29,474 nucleotides of DNA from Echinococcus granulosus (lineage: Eukaryota; Platyhelminthes; Cestoda; Cyclophyllidea; Taeniidae): assembly GCF_000524195.1 (NCBI RefSeq), contig NW_020170639.1, positions 20,907 to 50,380 of the forward strand, in the 5' to 3' direction. The first letter of the stretch is position 1. Every line of letters starts with the position of its first letter. Position numbers and translations under genes: made by a program. The notes under the pieces were generated by a model. The model saw only the letters and a list, made by a program, of their open reading frames with translations. It was not told the DNA's origin and ran no database searches. This document shows positions 1 through 12,300 of the stretch, piece after piece.

Positions 1-196
1 CCGGTATTAGTTCAAGTCCTGGGGAATAGAAACTATTCCACACAAACACACTCATAAGCTTTCCCATTTTAATGCTCCATGAGGTGCATATTTAAACACA
101 ATCGTAACACATTTTCTTAAAGTTTTGGGCTACCTACTCTTTCATAAATAAAGTATAATGAAAGCATCTAGACATCAATTTGTTCGGGATATTTCA
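1..196 (+). repeat. Left copy of 196-bp terminal inverted repeat
   Basis: Bases 1-196 are the reverse complement of 29279-29474. Reading inward from both ends, every base agrees except position 2 (c here, t in the other copy), and similarity stops abruptly after base 196. The repeat has no long ORF. Read outward (minus strand) it contains an ATTAAA hexamer at 73..68. No internal third copy was noticed. Its family is unknown and its outer edge is cut by the window end, so the true repeat may be longer. Confidence 0.97.
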
Positions 197-833
197 AAAT
201 ATCCTAGAATTCAGTAAACATTTTTTGATATGAGCTGACTTAATGCTCACACCCTATGGATCATTCGACATATTCCGCGTGTCGAAAGATGGTAAAGCGT
301 GGGTAGAAATAGGTAATTTGTCAAATTTCTTTCGACTAATTAAACGTACGTTCAATTTTATGCAATGGAAAAAGCTAGATTCGAGGAACACATAATCCGT
401 CTGCAAAAACAGGAATTAGCCGGACTTACTTTCCATGTTTTACTCACACTTAACCGAAAACATTGCGGGTGTTGATGACTGATGACAGAGGTCACGAAGA
501 AGGAAGAAGAATAGAGGATGAAGTACAGCCCCTATCACATATAAAATTATCTCCACATTTTAAATTTTTCTTGCGAAAGTACTACAATTAAGTTCGAAGG
601 TAGGGTTATTTTAGTACTTAATAATGCATAACGGTAAAATTGATAAATTAAACGAGGAAAAGTCCAACTTATACACATGGCACTGCCCGAAAGACTTGCA
701 CATATGTATGCTAGTGAGCATGTGTGGGATTGCATAGTAGAGTAGTGAAATAAATAAAAGTAAACTGAAATATTTAAAGTGGAGGCGCTGGTATGGGAAG
801 AAATAGAAGGACGGGAACAAGAATCACAGGCAC
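197..833. other. AT-rich flank between left repeat and LIN54-like gene
   Basis: No convincing coding sequence: the short open frames overlap each other and lack recognisable domains. It should hold the 3' UTR of the minus-strand LIN54-like gene. I found no AATAAA on the minus strand here; the first near-canonical poly(A) hexamer downstream of the stop is the ATTAAA inside the terminal repeat. A small imperfect palindrome lies at 264..286 (7-bp arms, 9-base loop). Confidence 0.6.
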
Positions 834-3518
834 TTAAAATTCCGTTGGAGTTAGATCGAAAGGGGTCGAAAATGAGTAGCAAGCCAGATCAAGCGCGTTC
901 GGATGGAAACTTTCTTCAGCAGCTCCAATGCAATCATCACCACCATTCTCATCGACATTGTTGCCATAATCGCAATCATCGGGACGGTCAGCAGCGAGAG
1001 TGGGATCGACTTCAGTGCTTATGGCGGCTGCAGCGAGATCAGCCTCCGTTGAATAGGTGAGGGGATAACAGATAGCATCTTCGCTTGAAACAGTACCGGT
1101 GGAAGAGGACATGAGGAAGGTCTGGCGATTAAGCGGGTAAGCTGGCAGTTGTTGTGGTGGTGAAGATGCTGGTAAGAGATAACTGTGAATTTCAGATAGA
1201 CTTGGAGAGAGCATGCCGTAGGGCATGAGAACGGTTTGACCGTTCGACCCAACCTTTATCGTTTCAGCTAGATCGGATACTTCCACAACTTTGGGTGCGT
1301 CACCCGCGCCTGGCGACAAAACCATTTTGAAAGTTGAATAATCAGGATCACATTGGGGCAGCGAGACCTTGGACATTTCTGATGAGACAGGAAACTGGAA
1401 AAAAGTTGCAAACCTAAGTATCTGGATAAAAATAAAGCAAGAAAGTGCTTAAACTTATCTCTGAATAGATTTTTCACCAACAATGACACTTTAACATTCA
1501 AAAACATTCAACAACACACTTCTATGTCCAGAAGAATAATTAATAGGGTGGAAAATTTCTATTCGTTAGGTAAAAATTCAAAATGATCTACGTAATGCGC
1601 AATTCCCCATTATCCAAAAACTAAAGATAAATTAAGCAAGCAATTAAGCAGCCAAAATCGTGCAAAAGTGATTTAATCAACCTAATTTATACCAGGAAGT
1701 AACTTACCAGCCAGCGTAACTTGCTATTTGCATAAACCCATAAAAGTCTTGATTTATTAGAGTTATCACAACTTTTAAAGCCTCATTCTTGCAGGAATCT
1801 TGATTTCCTGCCGAATGTCGCGCTACTTTATTAACATAATCACTTATACTGTTTCATTCACCTACCTATTTTAATCAGTCTTAATCCATATAATAAAACG
1901 CTAATGAAACGGCATGGAAATGCAGACATAGAAGTCATTTAGGAAAAGGATAACAGAAAAGCAATTTCCACTGCGAAATGCCGGAGACAGTTCATGAACA
2001 GAAATACCTAGATTGTGGCAGCCGTAAAATACATGTTTTTAAGGGTAATGTGGCCATTTGACAAACGCGGTGAAGTTCAACCCTTAATTTGAACGCATTC
2101 TTAGGTGTAGGGATGCCTACAATTAGAAACTGACCAAAGAGATATAAACAAATCACTTTTAAAGCATTGCAAAATAGTATATTAGGAGATTTGTGTGAAA
2201 AAATGCGATAAAACAACCATTGGGTATCTTGACAGAGAGAACTTACATCACCGTATTTAACGTATGGCTGATCCGTTGAAACAACGCCCTGAAAAGTAGC
2301 CGAGCCACACGTGTCATCAGGGGTGTTGCCAGCAGGATAAGGTAGTGACGTTGAAAACTCCGATGCCAACGTGTATGAAACGCTTGTTAAGGGATACGAG
2401 GGATATACACAAGCGACATCCTTTTCGGCTGCCGGCAGATTAGTGGACGAGGAGAGAGCTAACACATCTTTTCCGTAGTTTCCAACAGAAAATCGCGCAT
2501 TTCGAAGCTAAACAGAGGAAACGACTACATTATGATAACAAATTCACATAATAACTACTTTTACTTCATGTACCTTATTGACGGAATCCAAAATGTGATC
2601 AAGACATTTAGCAAACTCGGCAAGTACGACATATTCTTGGTCAGTGTCCGACATTTTACGGTGATCGGCCAGAAGCAACTGAGAAAGCATGCAAGAGCAG
2701 GCGACCTCAATTACTTCGGATGTAATACATGCCGCGAAGAACCTTTGAGGAAAGCGTATAACTATGCCATAAATAAATATTGCGTTGTGAGTGCCCTACT
2801 TTATTCGCTGACCTTTTACAAAATCGAGAAAAGTGCCCAGATTCAATATTTTGGACCGGATCAGGATGGACAGGTTTGACAAAATTTCTACATCCTCTAC
2901 ATTTGCAAAGGTCTGAACAACTTATTTTGGCCTTCAATATTAAGGAACCAGAGAATTTACTTCGTAGCATTCACAGTAATTCTTCAAGCAGTTCGATCTC
3001 TTACAATTACAACCTTTCGAATGTTTCCTTACGGAGGAGCCTAGAATACAGTCGTCAATATTTCTAACGTTACCTATTTTTGGATAAAATGCTAGTGGAT
3101 TTCTTTCAAGTGTTGATTTGATTGCCTTCCTTCGATCATCTTCAAAGTTAAAATTGTTCATGCAATTCGAACAATTGCAACCTTCACAAGACTGACCCTT
3201 TGCGAAACACTCACAATATAACTTTAAACAATGGGATTTCGCGCAGTTGCATGACTTTCTTTCAAGCTTTTGAGGTACGTCGAATGCGAGATTTTGTTTT
3301 GAGCATGCATCGGCGCCGGGATACGAAATGCGCGCAGAAGCATCGAGATCCATTAAGGCTTGCACAACGGCTACCTGATTTTGTTGGTCAGATGAGGTAG
3401 ACTGCACTTCACAACCCGAGGAACTTTGAGACCAAGCGTGCTCTGTTGCCTGATGTTCATCGCTTGTATACGAAATAAGCAAAAAATTCTTATCAAAACC
3501 ACTAGATTCTGCGAACAT
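834..3518 (-). CDS. lin54: LIN54/tesmin-type CXC-domain DNA-binding protein, five exons, 555 aa
   Basis: Exons: 3518-2961, 2931-2813, 2742-2574, 2507-2247, 1394-834, with all phases compatible. Residues about 88-121 form the first CXC repeat ([19 protein letters not shown]) and about 168-203 the second ([19 protein letters not shown] then a CKC end). The linker carries the family's RNPxAFxPKI signature at 139-148. Tyrosines 101 and 181 match the residues that LIN54 inserts into the DNA minor groove at CHR promoter elements. A C-terminal helical block (about 230-280, [13 protein letters not shown]...[13 protein letters not shown]) matches the LIN54 helix-coil-helix. In animals LIN54 is the DNA-binding subunit of MuvB/DREAM, which controls cell-cycle genes in the nucleus. 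Residues 283-555 are a Ser/Thr/Pro-rich and acidic tail not usual in LIN54. The ATG at 3518 is the first in frame after a splice acceptor at 3544-3543. The exon 3 donor could instead be nine bases later (2565), also in phase. Tesmin is the alternative name within the same family. Confidence 0.88.
1395..2246 (-). other. 852-nt intron of LIN54-like gene
   Basis: The donor reads GAT|gtaagt and the acceptor ttttttccag|TTT, both phase 0. The interior is AT-rich with no recognisable gene or repeat. The open frame running into it from exon 4 loses protein-like composition after the donor. Confidence 0.75.
2932..2960 (-). other. 29-nt micro-intron inside second CXC repeat
   Basis: The two halves of the second CXC repeat lie in different frames. 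The frame is restored exactly by removing a 29-base GT...AG segment (gtaaat at the donor, ttgaag at the acceptor) between codons GAA and GCC. Without this removal the first frame stops within a few codons. Confidence 0.88.
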
Positions 3519-4652
3519 TTTGAAATATATGGATTTGCGTTTCTGTGTTAGAACGACCAAACAATCAATCGCACTTCAGTACCTTTAAAGAATAGGCGAG
3601 ATACGTGGCTTAAAATTGGACAACTGTACAAACATCAAAAATAAAGCGGGATCAATTTCACTTGAATATAATCTGTAAAGTGAATAGGATGCACATTGCT
3701 GTTTGGACGTTTACGTGATTATATAATCGCAGTATGAACAAGTAAACAAAATGAGGCGTATCTTACACAGAAATGCATTAAAGTAATTAGTAAGCTGATA
3801 GAAACGCAACAAGGCAAAGAATGAAGACGCCGGAAACTGAATTTGCAAGTGCATGCAAAATCGAGTTACAAGAGGTAAATGAGGAAATATATGACTTAAA
3901 AACGTTAAAATCCATTGCAAAATACCTCAGTTTGTAAAATTTTGTGGAGCCTTGAAAGCGTGTATATCACAGACAACAATAACTAGAGCTTCGCCCTAGT
4001 TTGTCTCACTAATCAGCATTGAAAAAGACTTCCCCAGTTAAGCCTGCATCTCGCAAGAACGTTAGCCCATTAGGAAAGTGAAAAACGTTGGCAATCTTCT
4101 TTAATCTACCCAGTTTATTTAACTAAAATTTACCTCACTGCCACTAGTCAACTTATTAGATATTCGTGATGCACAGTCATTGCTATGAAATTTATGCAAA
4201 AGGAATATCAGGATCTTAAAAATCAACATGAACCATAAATGTCAAAAAGGGATTCAGGCGACTCGTTTTATATTTATTGATGATAATGCACCCGCTTTCA
4301 AAATTTGAGTGCGTAGTTGCTGACGTTTTTACCGTCTCAATGCAGAATTTTGTCAGGTAGTTTTCTACCAATCCTTACAATCATCAGTACGCATCGATGC
4401 CTTGTCTCGCTGCAAGTGTTTTGATTTTCCCTCTTTTAAGTGCTAAGTCAAATTATTTGGAAGTTGGCGCGTTTCAGAGTCCTTCTGAGTGGATTTGCTC
4501 TCTTTATGTTCCTTGAAAATTCACTTTGCTTGTATACCGTTTTAAACCTGCAAATATGGTGCTGTCCCATTGTATCTGTCATGTAAACCATCAAGTTTCT
4601 TTTTTCTGGCAATTTTTGATTAATATTTGGCACGTGTGGCCTATATTTTTAG
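3519..4652. promoter_or_regulatory. Shared upstream region between head-to-head LIN54-like and MED23 genes
   Basis: About 1.1 kb separates the two divergent start codons, so promoters of both genes must lie here unless mRNAs are trans-spliced from further away. Possible 3' splice sites sit just before both starts: ttctaacacag at 3553..3543 on the minus strand and ctatatttttag at 4641..4652 on the plus strand. I saw no clear TATA box. A minus-strand open frame at 4448-4633 has no recognisable domain. Confidence 0.45.
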
Positions 4653-4665
4653 CATCCAGCAGTAC

Positions 4666-6337
4666 ATGAATGCACAGAGACAGCTCATCGCACAATGTAT
4701 TCGTGAATTAGAAGTAAGTTTTGTCTGTCTAGGTCCGTGTTGTTTTTTATGACGTTGTCTTTATTCTCTACTGCCTTCCAAACTTTACTTGAAATAACGT
4801 TTGAGTGTGTACCATCAACACTTCTTATGATCTTTATGTTTGTAAATTTGTAAATCAAGGTTAAAGTGTGGCAAATTATACTTGAATTTTCAAAATTTGT
4901 CAAGAAAGATGTTGAAACATGGGTATGAATTATTTGCTTTCAAACAGGCCTCAATTTTACTAGAAGTGGGCTCTAACTCCATTTATCCACCTGATCATGA
5001 CAGTATCTATAACATGGACGTGATTCGACTTGACAGACTGTGGAGTGACCTAATGCGACTGCCTCCGAAAACTTCCAATAGTGCTCCTACGGGACATGAT
5101 GTAAATGTCAACTCCTTCGATCCGCTGAAGCAAATCCTTGATCTTTTTGTGGAGGTCATTGCCACCCTTCAAAACGAAGGTGTGACTCTGAGGCTCCTTT
5201 GGTCCCTCGACCGTGGGATTGAACGTGGCTTCTTCACACCTTTGTATGCGTCGCTGCCTATTAATTAGTAGTTGCGGTTGCTTTCGTACTTAGTCGCGGA
5301 GTTTATTCTGAAATAGTTTTTAGGGAGAAAAGCCCAGTTGACACCTCTTAATTATATTGTTTGCTATCTACCGCTATATTTGTGCACATTCTCTATCTTG
5401 CGGCGATAGACTTAGTCATAGAACTGTTTTTTGATATTTTGTATAAATTAGTTTATACCCACACTCAACTTCTACTTTTAGACATGTAACCAATGCTCTG
5501 TTATCAAGACACGAGTTAACGGTAGATAACCAGGTGTTCTTCCGGAGTGTGTTCAGATTTTTGCTGAAGCTTGTCTTTTATCTCGATTACAAGAATAATC
5601 GACTAGTTTTCATCAAGACCATTGATAAGTCCTTCCAATTCACCTCAGATGCACCGCTCATACACTTCTACAACCCGGCTGTTGAAGTAAGATTAGTTTT
5701 TTGCTTTTCTGCTTCAGCCAACCACTTTTGGCATTTTTTAAACATCTACCTATCCTGCATAGCCTGTTGGTTTTACACTCCCGAAATTAGTTTTTTTGGG
5801 CGCAGAGCGGTATATACTGGTGCTCCAGTAAACAAGAAATGTCCCGATTTGACGTTAAAATATTTCCAATTGTGCCTTGAAACCAAATGCTTCGGTCATA
5901 TAATGCTTGGATAAGACTACTGATTGTACTCACAACGTCTTAAATGTGACTTGCCAGTGGGGGAAAGGAGGGCGTTTTTGCAAATGGAGAAATGTGGAAT
6001 AATACGGTGAGGGGCGGAGTGCTTCCATGTCGATCTTCATTCTTTACGGACCTGTTGTTGTATTGGAACTAATACTATACTTCCTTTATTCAGTTGATAC
6101 AAGTACTCCTGTGTCGTGAAATAAACCTCCTGCCTGCCTACTTCACCATGTATGAGCTTAATAAATTCAGAGGGGACAAAAGCATCCGCCCTAATAGAGT
6201 AAGTCTCCTTTTGAGCAACATTCTGTATTGTCTAATTTTATCCTCAATTTTCTTTCTGTCTTTTCAGCTCATTGAAGGCGAAGTCGAGAGATTTATGGCG
6301 GACTTTGATTTCCCTCTACGAATTTTGTATTCCTATC
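4666..6337 (+). other. MED23: MED23 exons 1-5: N-terminal segment (residues 1-242)
   Basis: Residues 1-16 begin MNAQRQLIAQC, resembling the METQLQ start of vertebrate MED23. The exon 2/3 junction was chosen by homology: donor TT|gtatgc at 5244 joined to the acceptor at 5480-5481 gives RGFFTPL then HVTNALLSRHEL. This aligns without a gap to the vertebrate TGLLPPRL...SLINSDTL stretch, whereas reading on in exon 2 hits a stop. Exon 3 carries FYLDYKNNR, like the vertebrate VDYKGVR. Exon 4 carries LLPAYF. The 69-nt intron at 6199-6267 is the shortest in the gene. Confidence 0.88.
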
Positions 6338-9300
6338 GTATGTGCCTCGCCCGTTTTGTACACCTTTTGATAGTACAATGTTTTTTATTAATATCGGTAA
6401 CTGCTAAATCTTATGGACTAAAGTTGTAAATATACTACAAAAGCAAGGTCATTTTTAGTCGGTATGCTTGGTTGTGGCCAAAAATTTACTGAGAAACCCC
6501 TTTACTTGCCGTGATTTCACATTTGGCTAATGGATTTTTTAATTATATTTGATTTTATAGTTTATGTCTACCACTTATTTACAGATGCACTTTGTTACGT
6601 TAGTTCTTCCTGCTCAACTAAGAGAAAAGTTGGACTGATTTCACTAGTGACAAAGGTGGTAGGCCCATGATATTATGGGACCCACTATACTCGATCATTT
6701 CATATGCATTCGAGGCGTATATTTCATTAGCTGTCAGTAATCTTCAATATTACTTAGATTGCCATAATCTTCTGGTTATTATCGAACATGAATAAAGGTT
6801 GCATTTGAATTGTCTTCATTTTGAAACAAGTTTTTTAAAATAATGTTTCGTCGCAGAGTCCATGCGGCGAAATGTGGACAAGTGGAGCTTTATTGATAGC
6901 TTAAGCTCGTACTGTCTCCTCCTCGATCAGACGAGTTGGAAATGGTGCCGATTGCGGGCATAACTCTGGAAAATCATCCGTGTTTTCGGTTGGATCCGGC
7001 CGAGCTGACCCTTTCCATGTTGCGTCAGGCTATCCTCTACCCACCCGCCTTCAAAACCCGTCAACTGGGTCTCGCCTGTGACTTGCTGGGTCAACTGCGC
7101 TGCACCCAACTGGCCTCCAGTCTCCTCGCCTGCGACAAATGCCAAGCCATGGTAGGCATCCCCTCACTTTTTCATCGCGATTGGAAAGAATTCATTTAAT
7201 TACCTGTTTTTTGTGCACAGCAGGTTTGAGATAAGCAAAAATCGTTTGCTTTCACTGTCCAGTCCAAAGCATTGATGAGATCTGCTGTGATCGAAAGTTA
7301 GCAGAAATGATTAGGAGCAATGCTTTAACTTCCTTCCACTTTACTCTTCGATACACTACTCAAAATAGCCACCCATAGATTTCACTCTTGTAACTGCACT
7401 CAAAAGTGTTGGGAATATGTTAGTTAAACTAAACATTTGTTTCAAGAAGCTTGATATACACGTGATCTGGTGCTCTGCGACTGAAGCATTTTTCCATCAA
7501 GGACCTTCAATTATAGGCCAATGTCTTGGGCTATTTATTGATACTGATGGTATACATCCCTCATACCGGAAGCTAATTGTTTTATATGGTATGATAATTG
7601 CGTTTTACCTTGGTGATTGGTTGAAAGCGAAATTCACTTTAAGGGATAAAATAATATAGGCGCTTGGTTTTTTGACATTTATAACTTTTAAGTTTGATTT
7701 CGGCCGCTCTCTGTCTTGGTTATTCTCAGTTTTCTTCAAACCAAAAACTTATCAAATCACGGCTTTTCACACGTCTTTGACGGTTTCTCTGAACGCTTCT
7801 GCACGAGGCGAATTCGATCTGTGTAATCCACTTTTCGTTTCTATTAATGAGATTCTTTTCTACTCTCCATGTGACTTTTCAATGCCTGTGCTTTCCACAC
7901 TCGATGTATTTTTTGCCTTACCGTTTTTTGTAGTGACCAGTCGATCCATTTTAATGTGCTGCCCTTTAACTTTTAGTGGTACGCAAAACATATGAAAGCG
8001 TTTATTTTTTGACTCACCTCTGCCTGACCACAAATGGAAGAGCAAATAACCATAACCATAATCAGTGAACTGACAACACCTGCCATCGATTCACCATTGA
8101 GTTTTTTCTAGTGCTTTCCAATCTCAGCGGTAGGGACCTCGTTTTGGATAAAAGAGAAATATTCCATTCTTTATTAAAACGGTGCTTTGAGGGGTTGAAC
8201 AAGTCAAAATATGCAGTGATAGGACTTGTGAGCCTGTACCATCGCTTCTTCAAGGTGGTGATAATGTTTCGACGTTCTTACCCGTTGTAGCACTACCTGT
8301 TTCTGCGTTACATAGGGGCCACACATGACGCTGGTGGGTCTGGCAATAAGTGAGTTGATCTTCTCGGTGATGGAGATTACAGAGGAGGAGAAGTGCACCG
8401 ATTGGACCATCCGAATATTCAGTCACCTGGCTGGTCTCGTGATTTGCTTCGTTATAGACCGAGTCGTACGCCTCAACGACATAATCTCCGAACTCAATTC
8501 CAAGGTGGTAAATTTACCCTAAAGATCTGAGAATATGTATTGCTAGGTTCCTGACTGCCTTCTTTAAAAGGACTAAAATTTAGCTATTCGAGTCATTAAA
8601 GTCATCGAAGCGTACTGAAACATTTGGGATAGAAAGATAGCTAGGTAGCTTTTTAAAATTCTAAAAGAATATTATACTGCAATTTGATATTGGCGTGCTT
8701 AACCAGATATTTTAAAGACACTGAAAAAATTTTTTTATCTGAAATAGTTTGGTTTTGGATTTGCATCTAAATCAATTTACCTCTGTTGATAATGAAGACA
8801 GGTACAAGTAGTAGCCCTGATCAGTATAGCTTGGGTAGTCATAATCTGCGAATTTCTTGAATTACTGCAAAGTGACACATTAACGTTTGTTAGCGTTAAG
8901 AAGTTTTATTTTAGGCGTCTATGCAAATACTTTTGCCTAACCGCAATATAGCTGAACAAAATTTAAGAGAATTTGTGCGCTATTACTTGTGAATTTATAA
9001 AGTGGATGTCGTTCCCTTCCATCGTTGTTTGAGCAGTTTTAAACATTCACACACTTGGAAATATTATTCAATGCTTCTGGTAGCTTTCTAGTTGTATGGA
9101 ACCTTCAATGAAATAGGTTTTGTTAAATCAGGTTAAACATTCCTTTCAAAAATAACAGTTCGTTAACAAGATATTGGAGCTAATTTTGTCTTTCGTACAG
9201 ATCGCTGGGAGAACTTGGCCTATTTCCCGTCACTTTGTCATGTGGTTTACCCTCGTATGTATGTCGGGCTTCGTTGAAAAGAATAAGGTCTGTTTCACCA

Positions 9301-12300
9301 TTACCACCAAATTGACTTTTTTATGTCTCTTTGAATATGACCCATTCCATTTTGCGCTTAAACGCTGCCGGAAACGTTGTCTTTATTGTATCCAAGCTAC
9401 GTGTATGGACGGACTGTTTTTTTTTCTGTTACAGTCTACGATTAAATATGGGATGTTCAGTTCCCCATCTTTTTTGATCCACAGAATTGTCAATAACACT
9501 AAGTGCGTAATTCGATTAGCTTAGTGTTTTTAATCGAAGGCAGACATTCTGTACTTAACAACTCAATGCGTGCTTGATATCTTATTAAACGGTGCTATCG
9601 TGATAAGAATCATCACGAAAAAGTGGTTTTTAGATCATTTTAGGGGAAAAAACTGCTTTTGTGCGTTATTAGCTGTGAATAAGAGACGAATCTTCCAAGG
9701 TGTATTAGTTGCAGCTTCCTAGTAATCCTAGTGTGTCTGTTTTACACTACCATCTAGTTGACCGACTTCGTGTCGTGCCTGCACCTCTTCGACCAACTTT
9801 TCCCTGAGGCTGACGAGTTGGACAACGCAACAATGCAACGTCTGGAGAAGCTATGGACGGAGGACCTGGACCGCTGGGCCGCCCGACACCGTCCCGTAGT
9901 CCTGAAGACACTGGAGGCGATGAGTCTTAACGGCTCTGACCTACGCTTCGTTCTCTTCTCACCCGACCGCCTTTTTGGCAGCCGGCTTCCTGATGGCGCT
10001 AAACCGGAGTTAAATGGAAAAGAAGGCGGAGAATTCATGGATGAAAATGAGGCTACAACAGCATCTGGTGCTGTTATTAATGGTGCTGATTATTACGATG
10101 AAGGTGTTGGTGACGATAGCAACGACACTACAAGTGACGAGGAGTCTTCTCCAGAGGATTCGGATTTACTTCGTGAGTTTCATGGCTGAGGTACTAATTT
10201 TCGAATTTAATTATTGCTCAGAAATCTATCCACTTACAATCCAGGACACAGAATATAAGGATTTTGAAGACGTAAACATCCTTTACGTTTGAGGTAGAAA
10301 ACCCATATTGGTGAGTCATTCCTACTGGGCCAGCAAGTTGGCACTCAATTTGAAGATTGGGCATCTAGTGGACTGTATTTTACCAAATGATAACCACGGA
10401 GTTTTGATGATATTTTGGCGAGATGTTACAATATACAGAAAAAGGCCAAAATGCTATGCCGTATACACGTACGGTTTAACTGAATCACATGTAACACCAG
10501 TAGCAATATTGCGTAAAAGTAAATGCTATGTAACATTCCAGTTTTTTCGAGTCACCTTTAAAAATGTGACAAATTTTGCAACATAAAAACGACTTCTGGA
10601 TTCAACAACTACATTCAATCTGACTTTCAGTGGAATTCATCAAGGCACTCCCTCTGTTGGGCAAACTGCATTGTGTAGTCTTCGCTTGGAAAGATTTGAA
10701 GAAGATTTTCACAGTACTTTAAAGGAATTTATGGTTATCTTCAACTTTTTGGTCTGCGAGAAAGTATCAGACCTCAGAATCTCGTTCATTGCATGCTATT
10801 TAAACAACTTGTTGTTTGTGGAGCTGAATTTGAGTTAGTTAATTAAACATTTAAATTGGATAAGTTTCAAATGTTAACTTTGGTTTACAGGCCTTCCAAC
10901 CCCTTGGTGTCTATGCTTTTAGCCCTTTACATCGGATGTGATTTTCCAAATGTATTGCTTTGCACACAAGAGAGTCTATTCGTCTTGATATCATTTTGAT
11001 TGAGGTATTTGTTTAGTTCAGCATAGTTTTTTGGTTAAAAGTGCGATGTTAAGTCCAACTTATCGCACTCAAAGTACTCCTGATAGTGATGGGAAAGGGT
11101 TAGATAGGTGGGCAATAAGATAGTAGGTTGAATTTGTTAACAAAAGCTGCACCGTGGAAGTCCTCTTTCGTCTTTACATACAGTTCCAAAGAGGTCCACG
11201 ACGGCTTTAAAAAGTGGGGGAATGAGCGGTAGGCGAGATGATGAGGACATGACACACCTGGTGGTGGCGGCAGCGTGTGCCTGGGAGATGGTTTTGCAAA
11301 TGAACAGTGGGGGTGAGGAGGTGGGCGTCGGTGGAGGGTCCGGTGGTCGTACTGTGAAGGAGTGCCACTTGCCTCGAACCATGCCACCTCTGCTCTACCC
11401 CCTGCAGGCACAAATTGCCGGCTGGTTGGAGCATCTCAAAGAATCCTGTGTTGGCTGTGGCAGCGCCGTGGAGTCGGGTGAAAACTCGGTGGATACTCAG
11501 ACGCCGCAGGTGGCTCAGTCTCTCTCTTGGCTTAAGTTCATCATTACGCTTAATACTTGTAAGTTGTTGCTTACATCTTCACAATCTTATATATTTCTCA
11601 TACTGGGTCGTTTTCAGTAATTGAACTTGAGCTAATGATTTGGTTGCATCTCTTCCCCTTGAAGTGTAGACAAATCGACCAAAGAATGCGTTAAATATGC
11701 TGTCGACGACATCGGTATGCCAATTTGTTCATAGCTATTGACAGCGAACAATTTTAGAGAGTAAAAGCCGAGTAACATCGATGCATTTTCACCAAAATCC
11801 ACTTAATTGAAACCCCCTTAAAGCTGCAAGAAAACTGTGATAGATATCTGGGACTAGTTCAGTGTTCAGGTCGTGCAGCTTCAACAGGGTTTCAGTGCGA
11901 CATGGGGGAGTTGGTTTTGTTTTGTGAAGGAATTGACACACCTCTGCCGAATAACGTCAAGTTATGCTTGGTCACAAGGTCCTTCACTATTTCATTTGAT
12001 CGCAGCAGGCATTGAATATAATCCACAGGTTCCACTCCGTAAGGCGGTCGAATGTGTCAACATCTCATCCAGAAAGGCTTGCCATTCGTCTAAAATAGTC
12101 CACCACAATTCATCGCATGCAAAAATATAGTGCGTAATAGAAATGGCGTTTCTGCTGTGGATGCCTAATCAATGGAATTGGGGAAATAAATTTTTTCCGT
12201 CTAGTAATTGCTTGTTCAATTAATGTAGCCTAATTGATCACTCCAGCTTCTCTATGTCATTCTTAATGCCTATAATGACTACTACGTCCCACTCCGTTGC

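Noticed and set aside
4448..4903. Two minus-strand open frames around MED23 exon 1, one containing SVDGTHSNVI, faintly like a transposase IDGTH motif
   Set aside because: The frames are short and AT-rich, lack the other catalytic motifs and terminal repeats, and overlap a supported MED23 exon on the other strand.
5244..5268. Reading on from MED23 exon 2 to the stop at 5266, which would make a 128-residue separate protein
   Set aside because: The in-phase donor at 5244 joined to exon 3 recreates a gap-free match to MED23.
6847..6930. An earlier exon 6 start after gtcgcag at 6846
   Set aside because: That reading reaches a stop before the conserved FRLDPAEL block or is out of frame with it; the pyrimidine-rich acceptor at 6929-6930 restores phase and similarity.
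11100..11434. Several minus-strand proline/histidine-rich frames over 11100-11434
   Set aside because: They are antisense shadows of MED23 exon 10, whose sense frame has phase-matched splice sites and family similarity.
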